Below, in pieces: positions 45,806-55,314 of a stretch of DNA of 64,000 bases (its first letter is position 1; the number at the start of each line of letters is the position of its first letter). The notes under the pieces were generated by a model. It ran no database searches. It was not told the DNA's origin and saw nothing but the letters and a program-made list of their open reading frames with translations. The stretch is from NCBI GenBank assembly GCA_016432725.1, contig JACJDG010000002.1, forward strand, positions 24,615-88,614, read 5' to 3'. The position numbers and the translations under genes were made by a program. The stretch comes from Streptomyces sp. DHE7-1 (GTDB taxonomy: Bacteria > Actinomycetota > Actinomycetes > Streptomycetales > Streptomycetaceae).

Positions 45806-46842
45806 TCATGCGGCCGCGGAGATGACTCGGTCCGGATGGCAGCGTGGGCACTTCTCGCCACCGCCCATCTCACCGAGGGTCCGGAACCGCGGGTTGAGGC
45901 GTGCGGCCGGGTTGTCCTCACCGCACTCGCCGCACCACTCCGGCAGGCCAGCCCGGCGGGAGCCGACCCTCCCACCCTGCCCCTGGATCGGAGCGGTGGA
46001 CCGTTCTGCATGCTGGACAAGGTCGGACCAGCCGCGCGCCGCCAGCTCCTCTGCCCGGTCGCACAGCCACGCCTCGGGCAGGCCCTGCTCGAGCAGCTCC
46101 ACCGCCTGGCGTTCCAGCTTGGCCCTGGTGCCCTTCAGCACCGGCCGCCCGAGGGCAGCCGCGTACGCGGCCACGATCCGGCCCCCTGCTGCTGTGCTTG
46201 GGTTTGAACCCTCGCGCTGCTGCGGCAGCCCAGCCCCGGAGTGGTTCTGTCCCTCGGGCGAAGCCACGCTCTCCCTCTCTCCGTCCGGTGCTGTGCTCTC
46301 TGAGGCGTCAACGCCGCTCGCGACGCCCGCGCCCGGAGGGAGAGAAGAGGGGGAGGAAGAAGGAAGGAGAAGGGGGGCAGATTTCGCCGCCCCTGCCCTG
46401 CGAGATCTGCCGGGGAGGGTGCGAGATCTGCCGAGGGGGTGCGAGATATGCCGGGGGGTCTGACGGAGGGGCGGCAGATTTCGCCGGGGGTTTGAGCTGG
46501 GCTTTTCCTCGGGTGTCTCGCTGAAGGTGAGCTCCTCCACGAGGGACGGCCCGTAGTCTCGGCGTGCGCGCTTCATGCTGGCCAGCAAATCCAGGTTGAT
46601 CCGGAACAGGTTGGCGAGCTGCGCCCCGTTTTTCGGGCTGAACCGTTGCCCCGCCTTGAGCAGCCGGCGCTTCTCCAGCCGGGCACGCTGGTCCCGTGCG
46701 GATCTGAGAGACATGTGCGCCTCGTCCGCCAGCTGCTGCATGTGGGCGATGACGTACCCCCGGTCGTCGGTGTGATTGGCGCACGCCATCAAGAACGCGC
46801 CCTCCCCATGCTCAGCCCTTCCGCCTGGAACACCAGGTTCAT
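45806..46842 (-). CDS. Rep-like winged-helix protein of a linear replicon, iterons inside the gene
   Basis: About 345 residues. The start (ATG 46842 or GTG 46854) gives MNLVFQAEGLSMG, then after one shift in a G4 run near 46805 FLMACANHTDDRGYVIAHMQ, LADEAHMSLRSARDQRARLE and NGAQLANLFRINLDLLASMK, a winged-helix DNA-binding domain. A low-complexity middle follows. The C-terminal domain (LERQAVELLEQGLPEAWLCD) ends in a zinc finger (PEWCGECGEDN and EKCPRCHPD). Five iteron-like repeats lie within the coding sequence, as reported for replication genes of Streptomyces linear plasmids such as pSLA2. I therefore read it as an initiator-like protein. A general transcription factor is the alternative. 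Confidence 0.55.
46376..46485. repeat. Iteron-like repeats inside the Rep-like gene
   Basis: Five related 13-base units: GGCAGATTTCGCC at 46376 and 46473, and GCGAGATCTGCCG at 46400 and 46421 with the variant GCGAGATATGCCG at 46441. The inner three are 20-21 bases apart, two helical turns; the outer two are in a slightly different form. Regular spacing at whole helical turns is what an initiator needs to bind on one face of the DNA. They fall in the low-complexity part of the protein, so the DNA and not the amino-acid sequence seems to be under selection. Confidence 0.6.
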
Positions 46843-47194
46843 ATGCTGAATCACAGTGCCACCCCCAGGTGGGGCTGACGTAGGAGATGGCATCGGCTGC
46901 GGGGGCGTGGCCGACGGTCGCGTAGATGGCCATGGCGCGTCCGTGAACGCGGACACCCCCGGCACCTTGGCCGAGAGAGTCTGGTGGCGCATAGGGATGT
47001 ATCTCCCCAGGTAGGGGAGCCGCGACCCGCAAATGTGACCTATGTGGGCCCCGGAGTAGTGGCGTTGCGCAATCTTCTGCGCATACTCTGGGGACAGGTG
47101 ACTGCGCGGGCTATAAGTCCACGGGCATCACCCCGGCGAGGTCACCTCACCGGACACGACTCGAAGCTTTTGGTAGGGCAGTGAGTCGGGCTTA

Positions 47195-47227
47195 GAAGAG
47201 GCTCCGTTGTGGCGACGGGGCCTCTTC
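47195..47227 (+). terminator. Intrinsic-type terminator hairpin
   Basis: GAAGAGGCTCCGT (47195-47207) pairs with ACGGGGCCTCTTC (47215-47227), 12 of 13 positions, around a 7-base loop. CCCTTTGTC and a later CTTTTCTT follow on the plus strand. It closes the gene-free stretch 46860-47249 and would stop plus-strand transcripts arising there, and also the minus-strand GT2/GntR operon that ends at 47250. Confidence 0.65.
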
Positions 47228-47249
47228 CCTTTGTCGCCCTCATCTTTTC

Positions 47250-47997
47250 TTACGGCCACCGCCAACCGCTGACCCGTAGCGCTTCCGCTTGCGCTCGGAC
47301 GACGATCCGAAGCTGAGCCAGGTCAGCAACCTCGGCGTAGTCGGCTCGGGCCGTGGTTTGGCCGGGGTGCTTTCGGTAGATACCGCCTGGAGTTGAGATC
47401 ATCCACCCGTCCGAGACGGCCGCACAGCACAGGACAGTCGCGATTGTCTCCCAGGCTGGGAGGGTGGGCCAGGCGCCCACGGCGAGGAGCAGCGACTTGC
47501 GTACCGTCAGGTGTTGGGCGAGCACCGGAAAGACATCAGCGTCGTAGGCGCGGAGCAGCGCGTCATACGTCAGAGAGCCTTCTGGGGGTCGTACGGCCCA
47601 GCAACAGTTGAGCCGTCCGGCAAGAGGTCCAGGCCAGCGGATACGCACCACCCTGCTCCGGGGTGCTCCTCCAAGGCAGTGATCTCCCGGACGAGGCCAC
47701 CGGGCAGGATCACGTCATCAGCGTCCAGAGCACGGACGAGGTCGCCTACGGCTCGAGGAAGAGCCATTGTGCGGGCCGCCCCGCACCGTTCCGAGTGCCC
47801 ATCCCAGCAGAAATCCAAGGCTCATCTGGAATCGTGGTGATGGGCCGCCCCGTCGTGCCGTCCTCTTGGACCAGCCACTGCAAGTCCCACCCGTTGGGTA
47901 GGCGCTCGCGCTCGGCCCGCACGGATTCGTACGCCTCCGGCAGAAATTCGGTGCCTCCGTCGTAAACGGGTGTCACCACACTGATAACCCGACTCAT
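47250..47997 (-). CDS. Family 2 glycosyltransferase-like protein (two frameshifts)
   Basis: From the ATG at 47997 the protein reads SRVISVVTPVYDGGTEFLPE and WDLQWLVQEDGTTGRPITTI, then AVGDLVRALDADDVILPGGL and GAGWCVSAGLDLLPDGSTVA, then LTYDALLRAYDADVFPVLAQ and WETIATVLCCAAVSDGWMIS. STPVYDG-like start, QEDG and ALDADD are the nucleotide-binding parts of GT2 (GT-A fold) enzymes. Shifts lie near 47770 and 47590. The substrate is unknown. Its start overlaps the stop of the GntR gene (ATGA), so the two form an operon. Confidence 0.7.
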
Positions 47998-48791
47998 GAC
48001 CACCGCCTCAAGGGAGTGACGTAGCGCAGCTCGACCCGGTCGGCAGGAAGCGGGATGTCCGTCACCTCTACAGCCTGGCCAGTCGTGGAGTACGAAATCT
48101 TCCGCACGCGAATCACCGGGACCCCAGGCGGAATGTCCTGCTCGTCCCTCTCGTGCTGAGTGGGCATAGATGAGGTCACAACGTCTTCAATGTGATCGAC
48201 CTCCACACCCACGGTGTGGAGTTGATGGAGGGCCCCGCCCGGCCACGGCTCGCGGTCGACGTCGAAAAGGGCTGGGTTCTGGCGAGCGAGGTCGTGCGGC
48301 ATGTAGGACACGGACCTTCCGACACCTGCTCCCTGCTTATGGCGACGCGTGCCGATGCGACGCAACACCAGGGCACCCGGCTCAAGACCCAAGGTCTCCG
48401 CTACGTCGGGTGGGGCAGGGATGACGTCCAACTGAGCATGGATCTCGAACATCGAGGCCAGCGACACACCCGAGTCGAGCTCGGCGACACCGGCCGTAGC
48501 GCGCTCATCCTCCGGGAGGAGGACTCTGTCCTTCTCTGTCTGATAGCGCAAGTTGGATCTGACCTGATGAATAGGTGGAACACGGACACGCGTCGTGCCG
48601 CCGGCCTTGCCTGAAAGCAAGCCCCGCTCCTTAAGTACCTGCACTGCCCTGCTGGCCGTGTTCGGAGCAACGCCGTGGGCCTTGGCTAGCTCTATGACTG
48701 TCGGAAACCGCTGGTCCGGCGCGTAATCCCCTCCGCGGATAGCAGCGGCCAGCACGTCGGCTAGCTCCATGTACTTCGACGTCGATGCCAT
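47994..48791 (-). CDS. GntR/HutC-type repressor
   Basis: An intact 265-residue regulator. The winged HTH is at residues about 5-70 (KYMELADVLAAAIRGGDYAP, FPTVIELAKAHGVAPNTASR, VQVLKERGLLSGKAGGTTRV). The UTRA ligand domain follows (DVAETLGLEPGALVLRRIGT, EPWPGGALHQLHTVGVEVDH, PVIRVRKISYSTTGQAVEVT). Such proteins repress plasmid transfer genes in Streptomyces (KorSA/TraR type) or small-molecule pathways. Here it is upstream of and coupled to the glycosyltransferase gene, and palindromes lie just before its start. It may control both its own operon and the divergent transfer genes. Confidence 0.85.
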   Translation of the reverse strand: MASTSKYMELADVLAAAIRGGDYAPDQRFPTVIELAKAHGVAPNTASRAVQVLKERGLLSGKAGGTTRVRVPPIHQVRSNLRYQTEKDRVLLPEDERATAGVAELDSGVSLASMFEIHAQLDVIPAPPDVAETLGLEPGALVLRRIGTRRHKQGAGVGRSVSYMPHDLARQNPALFDVDREPWPGGALHQLHTVGVEVDHIEDVVTSSMPTQHERDEQDIPPGVPVIRVRKISYSTTGQAVEVTDIPLPADRVELRYVTPLRRWS

Positions 48792-48823
48792 AGGGGCACT
48801 CTCTCACCCCCCTGACCCCAACG

Positions 48824-48929
48824 CAACGACCATCGCAACATGCCCCAATCCATCTTGCGATGGTTGTTGACCTTACTCTCACTGTTGTGGCACGGTCTCC
48901 TCAAGGGAACCAACGCAAGTTGGATTCCC
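48824..48929. promoter_or_regulatory. Probable GntR operator palindromes
   Basis: CAACGACCATCGCAA (48824-48838) and TTGCGATGGTTGTTG (48855-48869) match as an inverted repeat at 14 of 15 positions. About 35 bases further, AGGGAACCAAC and GTTGGATTCCCT form a second near-palindrome around GCAA. Both lie just before the GntR gene. The stretch 48930-49469 has no gene I can support. Plasmid GntR repressors usually bind such sites to control themselves and divergent transfer genes. Confidence 0.55.
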
Positions 48930-49469
48930 TGAACTGAGTTGCATGGCGCGCGTGGTGACGGTCTCTCACTCGATGGCTACTGACGGCGTAGCGCTCGCTC
49001 TTTGAGATCTCCATAGCGTGATCCACCACAGCTATGACGGCCGTGATAGCCCCGGTCGAGGTGAGTGGAGACCCGTCGCGCGGCGTCGCCCCCCTTGGTG
49101 GCGACAGTCAGCACGTGCAACGACCCGTCAGGCGCCAGCCCTAGCTGGCGGCCAGGAAGCCGTAAACGACCAGGCGCTCATCACTGACGGCAGCCCGTAG
49201 GGCCGACACCCCCGCGACGCAAAAGAACGACGCGATGTCCCTCCCAAAACCCTCTAGCAATCGGTCCCGGCTGGAGGCGAGGAGGACGCGTCGGGACTGA
49301 GGGCACTTCGCCTCCCTCACTCAGTAAGGCGAGCACCCGCGGCGGAAGAGGCCGCGCGCACCATCTGCAGCCCTGTGCTGCCCACCGACCACCAGCCCCT
49401 GGATGGGCCCGTGGCCGGCGGAGCAGGGCGCACTGCCCCGCTGCTGTGCGGGGCCAGAACACGACGAAC

Positions 49470-49493
49470 CCCTCAGGGATGCAGCCCTGAGGG
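49470..49493 (+). terminator. Hairpin with short T-rich tail upstream of the transfer operon
   Basis: CCCTCAGGG (49470-49478) and CCCTGAGGG (49485-49493) form a perfect 9-bp stem with a 6-base loop, followed by TTCTTGT. It lies 38 bases before the first small gene of the transfer region. It may be a terminator for upstream transcripts or an attenuator for the operon. Confidence 0.6.
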
Positions 49494-49530
49494 TTCTTGT
49501 CGCAGGTCGAGATCCGGAAGGACGACCCAC

Positions 49531-49823
49531 ATGCACAGCATCACATTCCACCAGACCCGTCTGAGCGGCCGAGACGAGATCGGCCCCGCCGCCCTGGCGC
49601 GATCTACCAAAACGCTGACGGGCGGTTCGAGGTCCTGGCACTCGTTACGAACCCGGCCGACGCCGCGCAGCTGCTACGCCGGACCGCCGCGCGATGGGCG
49701 GTCATCGTCCACGACACCCTCCGCCCCGACGGCCAGCCCTTCGCTGTCGGCACGGTGTGGACAGACAGCGACTACCTGATCCGCTCCGCCCCCGACACGA
49801 GCGTCTACGTGCCAGCGGCCTGA
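49531..49823 (+). CDS. Small hypothetical protein at the start of the transfer operon (one frameshift)
   Basis: From the ATG at 49531 (HSITFHQTRLSGRDEIGPAA), placed by GGAAGGA upstream, the frame shifts near 49600 to AIYQNADGRFEVLALVTNPA, LLRRTAARWAVIVHDTLRPD and DSDYLIRSAPDTSVYVPAA. The joined protein is about 97 residues and beta-rich. Similar small genes precede traB-type genes in Streptomyces integrative plasmids. Function unknown. Confidence 0.55.
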
Positions 49824-49886
49824 CCGCCCGCCACGGTCCCGCTCCACCCCACAGAGCGCGTGAACAAGGGGGTGGGAGAAGGGCCG

Positions 49887-49946
49887 TGGCTGGCCGTCCG
49901 GCCAGCCACAGGCGACAGCCCGGAACTCTGACCTTCCGGGGCTGTC
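49887..49946. repeat. Two tandem hairpins between small transfer-region genes
   Basis: TGGCTGGCC and GGCCAGCCA (49887-49908) form a perfect 9-bp stem with a GTCC loop. Six bases later GACAGCCCGGAA and TTCCGGGGCTGTC (49914-49946) form a 12-bp stem with one bulged G. They lie between the genes ending at 49823 and starting at 49972. They could end one transcript or stabilise and balance expression of the next gene. Confidence 0.6.
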
Positions 49947-49971
49947 CGGTCACCAGGAAAGAGGACTTCCC

Positions 49972-50429
49972 TTGACCACTGCGATCATGACACGTCCCGT
50001 GGCCCATAGGACAGGAGCCGCGGTCAATCCCGAGTATGCGTGCGACCGGTGCGGCGGCTGGCACTCCGGTGCCTGCACCGCCGCCGCGCCCCACCAGCTC
50101 GGTGACCTCCTGGCACGCATGGTGCGCGAGGCCGACGCCCGGATCCCGGTCGGCCGACGGGCGCGCCGCACTCTGCAAGAGATGATGCCCGGCTTCCAGC
50201 GGCAGCCGGTGCTCACCATGCACCACCCGGCAATGGCCGACGACGCCTGCCCGTGTGTGGCTACTGGCGGTGCCGCTGCAGCGAGGCGGTGCTCACACGC
50301 CCGCGCCGGACGACGCAGCCCAGGATCCGGCCCGGCCCCGCCGTCGTGTCCAACGGTGGCGGCCAGTGCTCGGTGTGTGGTGGCTGGTTCGAGGGCTGGT
50401 CCGGCGGCGTCTGCAGCGCCTGCAGCTGA
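49972..50429 (+). CDS. Small zinc-ribbon protein(s) of the transfer region (frameshifted)
   Basis: A TTG start at 49972 follows GAAAGAGGA. The first part (EYACDRCGGWHSGACTAAAP, HQLGDLLARMVREADARIPV) has a CxxC pair and a helix. After a shift near 50240 the frame reads GYWRCRCSEAVLTRPRRTTQ and GGGQCSVCGGWFEGWSGGVC before the stop at 50429, giving a second Cys cluster. It may be one protein with two zinc ribbons or two adjacent small proteins. The next 200 bases contain only a possible tiny membrane protein (TLLLLAVAALAPAAAW-like) in broken frames. Confidence 0.45.
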
Positions 50430-50630
50430 CCCGTCTGCCGTACCTCATGCACGTGGCCCGGGCAGCGCAGCACCGCGCTGCCCGGGTCACAGCCGAGGCC
50501 GGACCGGCACACCCGCTGACCCTCTGTTGCTCGCGGTTGCCGCCCTGGCACCCGCGGCCGCGTGGGACGCCGGGCCGCGTCATCGACCTCTAACTCATCC
50601 GCCGGCATCACCACGAAAGACAGGCGCCCC

Positions 50631-50810
50631 TTGCCTGACGACCTGTACCAGCGCTACCAGGCCGCGTACCGGGCCCAGCAGGCGCACACCACGTCCTGCA
50701 CCAGATGCACCGACGCCTCCCGCTGCCCTGACGGCGCACGCCTGTGGGCGTCGTTCACGCGGCTGCAGGACGCGTACCTCACTCGACTCAACCAGCGCCG
50801 TCGGCGCTGA
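50631..50810 (+). CDS. Conserved small protein of pSAM2-type plasmids
   Basis: A TTG start gives 59 residues: PDDLYQRYQAAYRAQQAHTT, SCTRCTDASRCPDGARLWAS and FTRLQDAYLTRLNQRRRR. I recognise the pattern DxLYQRY-x-AAYRAH-x-AH-x-x-CTRC from small genes next to spd/tra genes of Streptomyces integrative plasmids. The Cys residues may bind zinc. Role in transfer is unknown. Confidence 0.6.
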   Translation: MPDDLYQRYQAAYRAQQAHTTSCTRCTDASRCPDGARLWASFTRLQDAYLTRLNQRRRR

Positions 50811-50823
50811 AAGGCGACCACCG

Positions 50824-51092
50824 ATGACCTCACCGTCCCAGACGACCGGCACCACCCAGACGACCGGCGCAGCCCCGGCGGCCGACACCGGCACGCATCA
50901 CTTCGTGCTCACCCTGCAGTCCCCGGCCGGTAACGGGTTCCTGATGCACACCTTCACCGGCCCCATCACCCGCCCGCGGGCTGGACGCGCGCCGAACTCC
51001 TCACCGAGCTGCGCGAGCAGATCGCCGATAACCACCCCGACTGCCAGGGCGCCCACATCGTCTTCTGGTCCCTGGAACCCAACGCCCTGTGA
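50824..51092 (+). CDS. Small conserved transfer-region protein (one frameshift)
   Basis: From the ATG at 50824 the protein has a Thr-rich lead (SQTTGTTQTTGAAPAA), then GTHHFVLTLQSPAGNGFLMH and TFTGPITRP. After a shift in a G or C run near 50975 it continues GWTRAELLTELREQIADNHP and DCQGAHIVFWSLEPNAL. The ending VVFF/VFW-SLEPNAL is typical of a small family found beside spd genes of Streptomyces plasmids. About 89 residues joined. Confidence 0.6.
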
Positions 51093-51138
51093 ACGGCTTC
51101 GGCTCCCGCCAACCCGACACTCGAGAGGAAACAGAAGA

Positions 51139-52275
51139 GTGATCAAGAAGATCTGGCGGCGGCCTACGTCGCGCGGGATGGTCCTCGCAATCCTGGGTGT
51201 GGTCACCCTCGGGGTGGCCGTCCTGTCGATGGCCGTCAGCTATCAGATCCTGGAGCCGCCCTTCGGGAAGTGGGCGGTCCGACCGTGGGCGCCCTGGACG
51301 CGCTCTGGGTCGTCTTCCAGGCGACCGAGATCCTGTCCTGCAACAACCGCCGACGGGCCGGGCGTGTGCGGTGGGCGGGACTGGCGCTCACGCTCGTCAA
51401 CGCAGCGATCCCACGGTCGATTTGGCTCTGAGGCTGAAGAGCACGGACTCCGGGTTCGACCTGGCCGTGGTCATTGCTCCAATCGCCATCGTGGCGACCA
51501 AGGGCGCATGGTGGATCGCCTGCCGGCGCTGGGCGGCGGGTGTCGGACAAGACCCGCCGCACCATCGCGACCAGGCGCCAGCAGGTCGCGGACCAGCTCG
51601 AGGAGATGGAGGCCGAAGCCGCCGACCGGATCGAGCTGCTGACCCTGGCAACGGATCTCAACGAGCGGGTGTCCGAAGCCGAGACGGCCTACCGCCTGTC
51701 GGTCCTCAAGACCCAGCAGACCATGACCGAGAACCTGCACGAGCAGGCCGAGTCCACCATCGCAACGATCGCCGAGAAGGTGCTGCCCGCTTCGGTCGCG
51801 GCGATCGCCCTGCCCGAACTCGGCACCTTCAAGCCGGCGCGCCCGCCCTTCCCGGCACACCCACCGGCACGCCGCTACCGGGCCGTGACACCAACGGCAC
51901 GCAGGTCAGCGCCCTTCCACACGCGTCCGGCACGGCAACCGGCACGCTCGCCGTCACGCCACCGGCACACCGGCCCACCCGGCGGCACACACCGTCACGC
52001 TCACGGACCTCGCGGCCGTCGAAGGCGTGCCGGTCCCGCAGCCCGGCGAGCAACTGACCGACACGCAGATCGGCGTCGTGCTCCGTCACCTGCGCTACTC
52101 GGACGACCCGCCGCTGTCCTTCCGTCAGGCCCGCAGTTCCTACCGCGGCGCCGGCTACCAGGGCAGCGAGGAACGAATCCGCCACGCCTGGGCCGCGCTG
52201 CGCGCCAACGAGGGCCACGGCGAGATGACCGACACCGGCACCGATGACGAGGCGTCCGAGGACGCCGACATCTGA
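51139..52275 (+). CDS. Spd-like membrane protein of the transfer operon (several frameshifts)
   Basis: Starts at a GTG at 51139 (VIKKIWRRPTSRG). Membrane segments are MVLAILGVVTLGVAVLSMAV, VGALDALWVVFQATEILS and FDLAVVIAPIAIVATKGAWW. A long coiled coil follows (VADQLEEMEAEAADRIELLT, RVSEAETAYRLSVLKTQQTM). The C-terminal domain reads LTDTQIGVVLRHLRYSDDPP and YRGAGYQGSEERIRHAWAAL, a helix-turn-helix-like end. This is the layout of the SpdB2-type/spread proteins next to traB in Streptomyces plasmids, which help distribute DNA within the recipient mycelium. Shifts near 51280, 51540 and 51830 break the frame; all parts are present. Confidence 0.65.
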
Positions 52276-52506
52276 CCCAGCTCTGTCCGGCACCACCAGT
52301 GAGGGCCAGCCCGCACCCCGCGGACTGGCCCTTGCTGCGACTGCCGGAAACCAACGCAGTCGACCGGTTGCAGACCCGGTGAGTGACCTGGCGAGCGAAC
52401 GGACGATTCGCAGACCCAGAGAGCAGACCCGGCGCGCACCACCCCAGCATCACCCCCCCGCGTGCACAACCCCGTGCACCCATGCACGACCCGAAGAAGG
52501 AGAGGC

Positions 52507-54137
52507 GTGTCAGGAAAACAAGCAGGTGAGGACATGTACGCGCAGACTGCCGGCGCGATCGGCGTCCTCGCCACCGCCTTCGGCGTCCTCGCCGCCATCA
52601 AGGACAAGCTCGGCCTCACCTGGCCGGCCACGGTGCTGCTGACCGCCGGGGCCCTGATCGCGAGCGGCTACGGCGCCTGGAAGGCCAAAACGGCCGCCAA
52701 GCGCCTCTGGGCACACGAGCCCAAGGCCTCCAAGGCCCAGACGGCTGCCGGGACCCAGGCCGTCGCCCAGGCCGTCACGCTGCCCGCGGGCAGCACCCTG
52801 CCCCCGGTCGAAACCGCCCCGGCCCACCCGGAGCTCACGGCGGCGCTTCGCACGGCCGGCGCCATCGGCAAGGACGAAGTGATCCGAGCCGACGAGGCCA
52901 CGGTCAGTGACGTGCAGACAGGCGCGCTGTATGACTTCCTCGTGCCCGAAGGGCGCACCTACGAGGACGTTGAGAAGCGCCTCGGCACCGTGGCGGGCAT
53001 GTTCCAGGTCACCCGCCTGCACCTGACGATGGAACGCAGCCGGGACAACGAGCGCCGGGTCAAGCTGCTCAAGCTGCACGAGCCGCCGTTCACCCGCCCT
53101 TTCCCCGCGCCCACTCGGCAGGAGATCGAGGCGTTCGCCGGGGTCCCGCTCGGACACGACGTCACCGGCCAGCTCGTCGGTGTGCCCACCTTCGACAAGG
53201 CGTCGCTGCTGGTGGCGGGCATGACGCAGATGGGCAAAACCACGCTGATCAATGGGCTTATCACCTGCCTGCTGATCGCGTACGGCGAGTTCGACCTGTA
53301 CCTGCTCGACGGGAAGTTCTGCGGGCTGACCAGGTTCGAACCGATCGCCACCGCTACGAGTCATCGGATGATCCGGCCGTTTTCTGGGACATGGTCCAAG
53401 AGCTGAACAACCTCTCGGACCGCCGCTACGAGGAAATCAAGGAATCCTCCGGAAACGGCAACCCGCACCGAAGTTTAAGCCCGTCATTTTCATCGTGGAC
53501 GAGGCGGCCGACTTCTTCTCCTCAGGCGGAACCAGCGAAGAAAAGGATCAGGCCAAGCAGATCGCGGAAGACACACGGTCACTGGTCTCCAAATCCCTGG
53601 AATCCGGGATCTCCACGGTCCTCATGACACAACGCCCGTCCACGAACGCCATTCCTGTCATGGTCCGTGACCAGTTCCTTTACCGCCTGTGCCTGTATGT
53701 GGCATCGGCGGGAACCGCCAAGGTCGCTCTCGGCGACACGTATTTCGAAACCGTCGCCCCGATCAACCCGGCACTCCTCGATCCGACATCAAGGGACAGG
53801 GCGTCCTCTTCACCAAGGGCGTTCCACGCTCATCCGGGGATTCCACTTCGCAGACAAGTTCATCTGGGACGTGGTCGACGAAAAAGTCGAGGCGCGCGTG
53901 GAGGCGCTCCCGGAAGAAACTCCGCTGCGGCAGGCCATCGATCTGATGCGAAGCAAAGGCGTGGAGTTCATGACCACACCGGACATGGCACCCGCCCTCG
54001 GGATTCTGGAAGACGATCCGGTAAAGCGCGGAAAGAAGCTCAACGAGCTTCTGGGCGGCCCGCCGGCTCACAAGACTTCACAGGGCCGCGGCTACCGCCT
54101 GGAGGACCTGCTCGCCTTCGCGAAGTCCGACACGTGA
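52507..54137 (+). CDS. traB: TraB/TraSA-type FtsK-SpoIIIE conjugative DNA translocase (frameshifted)
   Basis: A hexameric ATPase that moves double-stranded plasmid DNA into the recipient. The GTG at 52507 has the site AAGGAG. Membrane helices lie near the N-terminus (GAIGVLATAFGVLAAIKDKL, ATVLLTAGALIASGYGAW). The ATPase domain shows GVPTFDKASLLVAGMTQMGK then TTLINGLI (Walker A), YGEFDLYLLDGKFCGL, PVIFIVDEAADFFSSGG (Walker B), and SGISTVLMTQRPSTNAIPVM. The C-terminal end reads AIDLMRSKGVEFMTTPDMAP then RLEDLLAFAKSDT and could hold the winged-helix DNA-recognition part. Shifts lie near 53335, 53470, 53780 and 53820. No key motif is missing. Confidence 0.85.
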
Positions 54138-54323
54138 CAGCCACGCACCACCGCCGGCGCACCGCCCGGCATCGCCGCGACCGCCATGGCACCGCCACAC
54201 CGGACAGTCCATGGCGGTGTCATGGCGGTCCCAGACCGCCTCATGGCGATGCCCTGACGGTCCCCGTGGCGGTCCTGACCAGCGCAAACAGTCAAAACAG
54301 CAGAATGAGAGGGAGGAGGCCCG

Positions 54324-55311
54324 TTGCGTGCCTCTGCAGCCGTCACCATCGGCGTAGGAGCGACCGCGGCTGTCGTCTTAGCCGCGCTCGTGCAGGGCGC
54401 TGGCGACAACCCGGTGTCCATGGCGCTCAGCCTGGCCGTCCCCACCCAGTACAGGTCGCTGATCCAGGACGCGGGACGCACCTGCCCCGAGGTCAGCCCG
54501 AACTGCTCGCCGCGCTCCTCACACAAGAATCCGGATTCAATCCCAAAGCACGCTCCCAAGTCGGCGCGCAAGGCATCGCACAATTTATGCCATCCACATG
54601 GGAGATGCACGGTGTCGACGGAAACGGCGACGGTAAAAAGGATGTCTGGGATCCCGAAGACGCGATCCCGCAGCCGCCACATACCTGTGCGCATAGCGAA
54701 AGACGTCCAGAATGTTCCCGGTGACAAGCAAAGCAACATGCTGGCCGCCTACAACGCTGGAAGCGGAGCCGTCCGCAAATACGGTGGCGTGCCTCCTACA
54801 AGGAGACACAGAATTACGTCCGATCCATCCAAGCCCTCGCCAACAAACCAACAACCCACAGCAGCAAAACTGTGACCACAGTGCAAGCCTCCACCGCCCT
54901 CAACGCGGCAACCAAAATGATCGGCACCCGTACTCGTGGGGCGGAGGAAACGCCAGCGGCCCCAGCACCGGCACCTGCTGCTCCCCAACGGCCACTCCGG
55001 TAAATCCATCACCGGTTTCGACTGCTCCGGGCTCACGCTCTACGCCTACGCCCAAGCCGGTATCACCTGCCCCGCACAGCAGCACAGCAATACGCCGCAT
55101 CAGAACCCGTAAAGCGGGACAGGTTCGCCCCGGCGACCTCGTGTTCTACGGCTCCAGCCTCAGCAGCATTCATCACGTCGGCATCTATATCGGCGGCGGC
55201 TGGATTCTCGACGCCCCCCGCCCCGGCACCCAGGTCGCTACGACCCATGGACACCATGCCGGACCTGATCGCCGTCGCCCGCCCGCCGCCCACCACAGCC
55301 AGGAGATCTGA
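54324..55311 (+). CDS. Cell-wall hydrolase with SLT and NlpC/P60 domains (frameshifted)
   Basis: A membrane-anchored start (ASAAVTIGVGATAAVVLAAL) is followed by a lytic transglycosylase domain (LLAALLTQESGFNPKARSQV with the catalytic Glu, GAQGIAQFMPSTWEMHGVDG, NMLAAYNAGSGAVRKYGG) and an NlpC/P60 peptidase domain (MIGTPYSWGGG-like, TGFDCSGLTLYAYAQAG with the catalytic Cys, GDLVFYGSSLSSIHHVGIYI with the His). Together they cut glycan strands and peptide cross-links so that the transfer channel can cross the wall. The frame changes at least four times. Position after traB fits a conjugation role; SLP2 has a comparable hydrolase gene. Confidence 0.75.
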
Positions 55312-55314
55312 CCC

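Noticed and set aside
49972..51642. A single plus-strand frame of 556 residues.
   Set aside because: It joins pieces of several small transfer genes read in the wrong frame for most of its length.
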